Below, piece by piece: positions 62,953 through 64,000 of a DNA stretch of 64,000 nucleotides. How positions within the stretch are numbered: the first letter of the stretch is position 1; each line of letters opens with the position of its first letter. The notes beneath the pieces are model-generated. The model was given only the letters and a program-made list of their open reading frames with translations. It was not told where the DNA came from and searched no databases. The DNA is taken from the NCBI GenBank assembly GCA_008694505.1, contig VZDJ01007749.1:3996941-4060940 (forward strand). The letters are read 5' to 3'. The DNA is from Cyanoderma ruficeps. Its lineage: Eukaryota > Chordata > Aves > Passeriformes > Timaliidae. The position numbers were made by a program, and so were the translations under genes.

Positions 62953-64000
62953 GTAAGTCCCAAGTTCAGTTCTCTTCTAAATGACAGTAATGAAAATCAC
63001 AGGAACTCTATATGATTTTCACCACAAACTAGACAAGCTGTGGATAAAAGCACTAGTAGGAGTATCTCAGAGCTACAGCATAACTTTGCAAATAGAGACC
63101 AAAGGGACATGATTAATCTCCTGCAGGGAATTTAAATGTTTTCAGGGAAGGCTGCTGACAAGGTCAGCAGTACTTGTGTCACAGTCCAGTATTTCCCCAT
63201 GGAAGAGATTTCTATCAGAGTCAAATAATACTTATCTGCTTTGCAGAAACAACTGCTTTCAGTGGCTTACTGATGATCCATAGCCAAGGCCCCCACTGTA
63301 ATCAGCCTGGTTTCTTGCACTGGCCAGGCTTCCTAAATCTAGTGCAGGACTGGATTGGGTTTAAGAACCATGGTCACTCAAGTTCCTCATAGCAGTGAGG
63401 AATCTGGAAAGCCTGTGGACACTATATCATAAAATCCTAGAGTAGTTTGGGTTTGAAGGGACATTAAAGATCCTCTAGTTCCAACCCCCTGCCATAGATA
63501 GGGGCACCCTCCACTAGACCAGGTTGCCCAAAGCCCCATCCAACCTGGCCTTGAACATTTCCAGGGGTGGAGCATCCACAACTTCTTGGGGCAAGCTGTG
63601 CCCGTGCCTCACCACCCTCACTGTAAAGAATTTCTCCTCAATATCCAATACAAGCCTACCCTTTTTCAGTTCAAAGCCATTTCCCCTTGTCCTGTCACTA
63701 CAGACCCAGTAACTGGAACTGAGGAATAGCATAGTCTCCTAGTGAACTTCTGAGGTCACGCTCAGACTCACCATCTGAAGTGGGCAACATCTTTATACTT
63801 TAAACCTAACCTCTGTGATCACCTTCTTGCTCTGTAAGGTGGCTTAGCTTGCATTTCTGGAAGGTTCCTTAGATAAAGCTGGGAGCTGTGTATCATTTCA
63901 TTGGAAGAATGCCAAGAGCAGTAATCTCAGCATTCAGGTTTGAGATCAATTCTCATGCACAGTGCCTATTAACAGTGCACAGTTCAGTGTCAGCAGCACA
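62953..64000 (+). other. EHD3: EHD3 intron 3 (partial)
   Basis: The intron starts with GTAAGT at 62953 and runs out of the window. It holds one CR1 copy in reverse orientation; otherwise I see nothing recognisable. Confidence 0.9.
63426..63712 (-). mobile_element. CR1 LINE, 3' fragment, minus orientation
   Basis: The plus strand reads atcataaaatcctagagtag, ccaaccccctgccatagata, aggttgcccaaagccccatc and ccccttgtcctgtcactaca, the reverse complement of a CR1 3' region. The reverse strand keeps an open frame that encodes a variant of the CR1 RT tail. It lies antisense in EHD3 intron 3. Confidence 0.95.

Noticed and set aside
63514..63732. Minus-strand open frame near the right edge as a gene
   Set aside because: It is the reverse-oriented CR1 ORF2 tail (motif EVVDAPPLEMFKARLDGAL).
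1..64000. tRNA, rRNA, CRISPR arrays, operons or insertion sequences
   Set aside because: None was seen, and a vertebrate nuclear window would not be expected to hold the prokaryotic types.

Overview
The window looks like bird nuclear DNA. It carries chicken-repeat-1 (CR1) LINE fragments with the typical short 3' terminal repeats (13.2-13.8, 41.05, 50.2-50.4, 61.9-62.4 and 63.4-63.7 kb). It has small vertebrate-type exons spread over long introns, and two CpG-island promoters. No bacterial, viral or organellar genes were recognised. Short N runs next to homopolymers suggest a draft assembly.

The gene order is GALNT14 (minus, first exon only) - CAPN14 (minus, complete) - EHD3 (plus, first three exons). 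It matches the order I know from human 2p23. From 1 to 4108 is intron 1 of GALNT14; its first coding exon (4109-4237) sits in a CpG island. From about 4.8 to 21.2 kb is intergenic DNA with one clear CR1 copy. From 21188 to 42603 is CAPN14. I assembled it by hand from 20 coding exons that join without a frame break into 687 residues, with the calpain catalytic Cys, His and Asn all present. From 42.6 to 50.5 kb is the head-to-head interval between CAPN14 and EHD3. EHD3 begins at 51038 in a CpG island with two YY1-like sites, and its exons 2 and 3 lie at 57944-58120 and 62855-62952; the rest of the gene is beyond the window.

The three genes do not form one pathway. GALNT14 starts mucin-type O-glycosylation in the Golgi, CAPN14 is a calcium-regulated cysteine protease linked in mammals to epithelial barriers, and EHD3 is a dynamin-like ATPase of endocytic recycling.

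The most striking observation is in CAPN14. The glycine normally found two residues before the catalytic cysteine reads as glutamate (LVENCWF), with the codon split across an intron. Other points are two canonical EF-hand loops in the PEF domain, a pair of near-identical 33-34 nt segments flanking the EHD3 promoter, a 20-bp-stem hairpin at 44993-45040, and a CR1 copy about 125 bp upstream of the EHD3 promoter motifs. I saw no previously undescribed multi-gene system.
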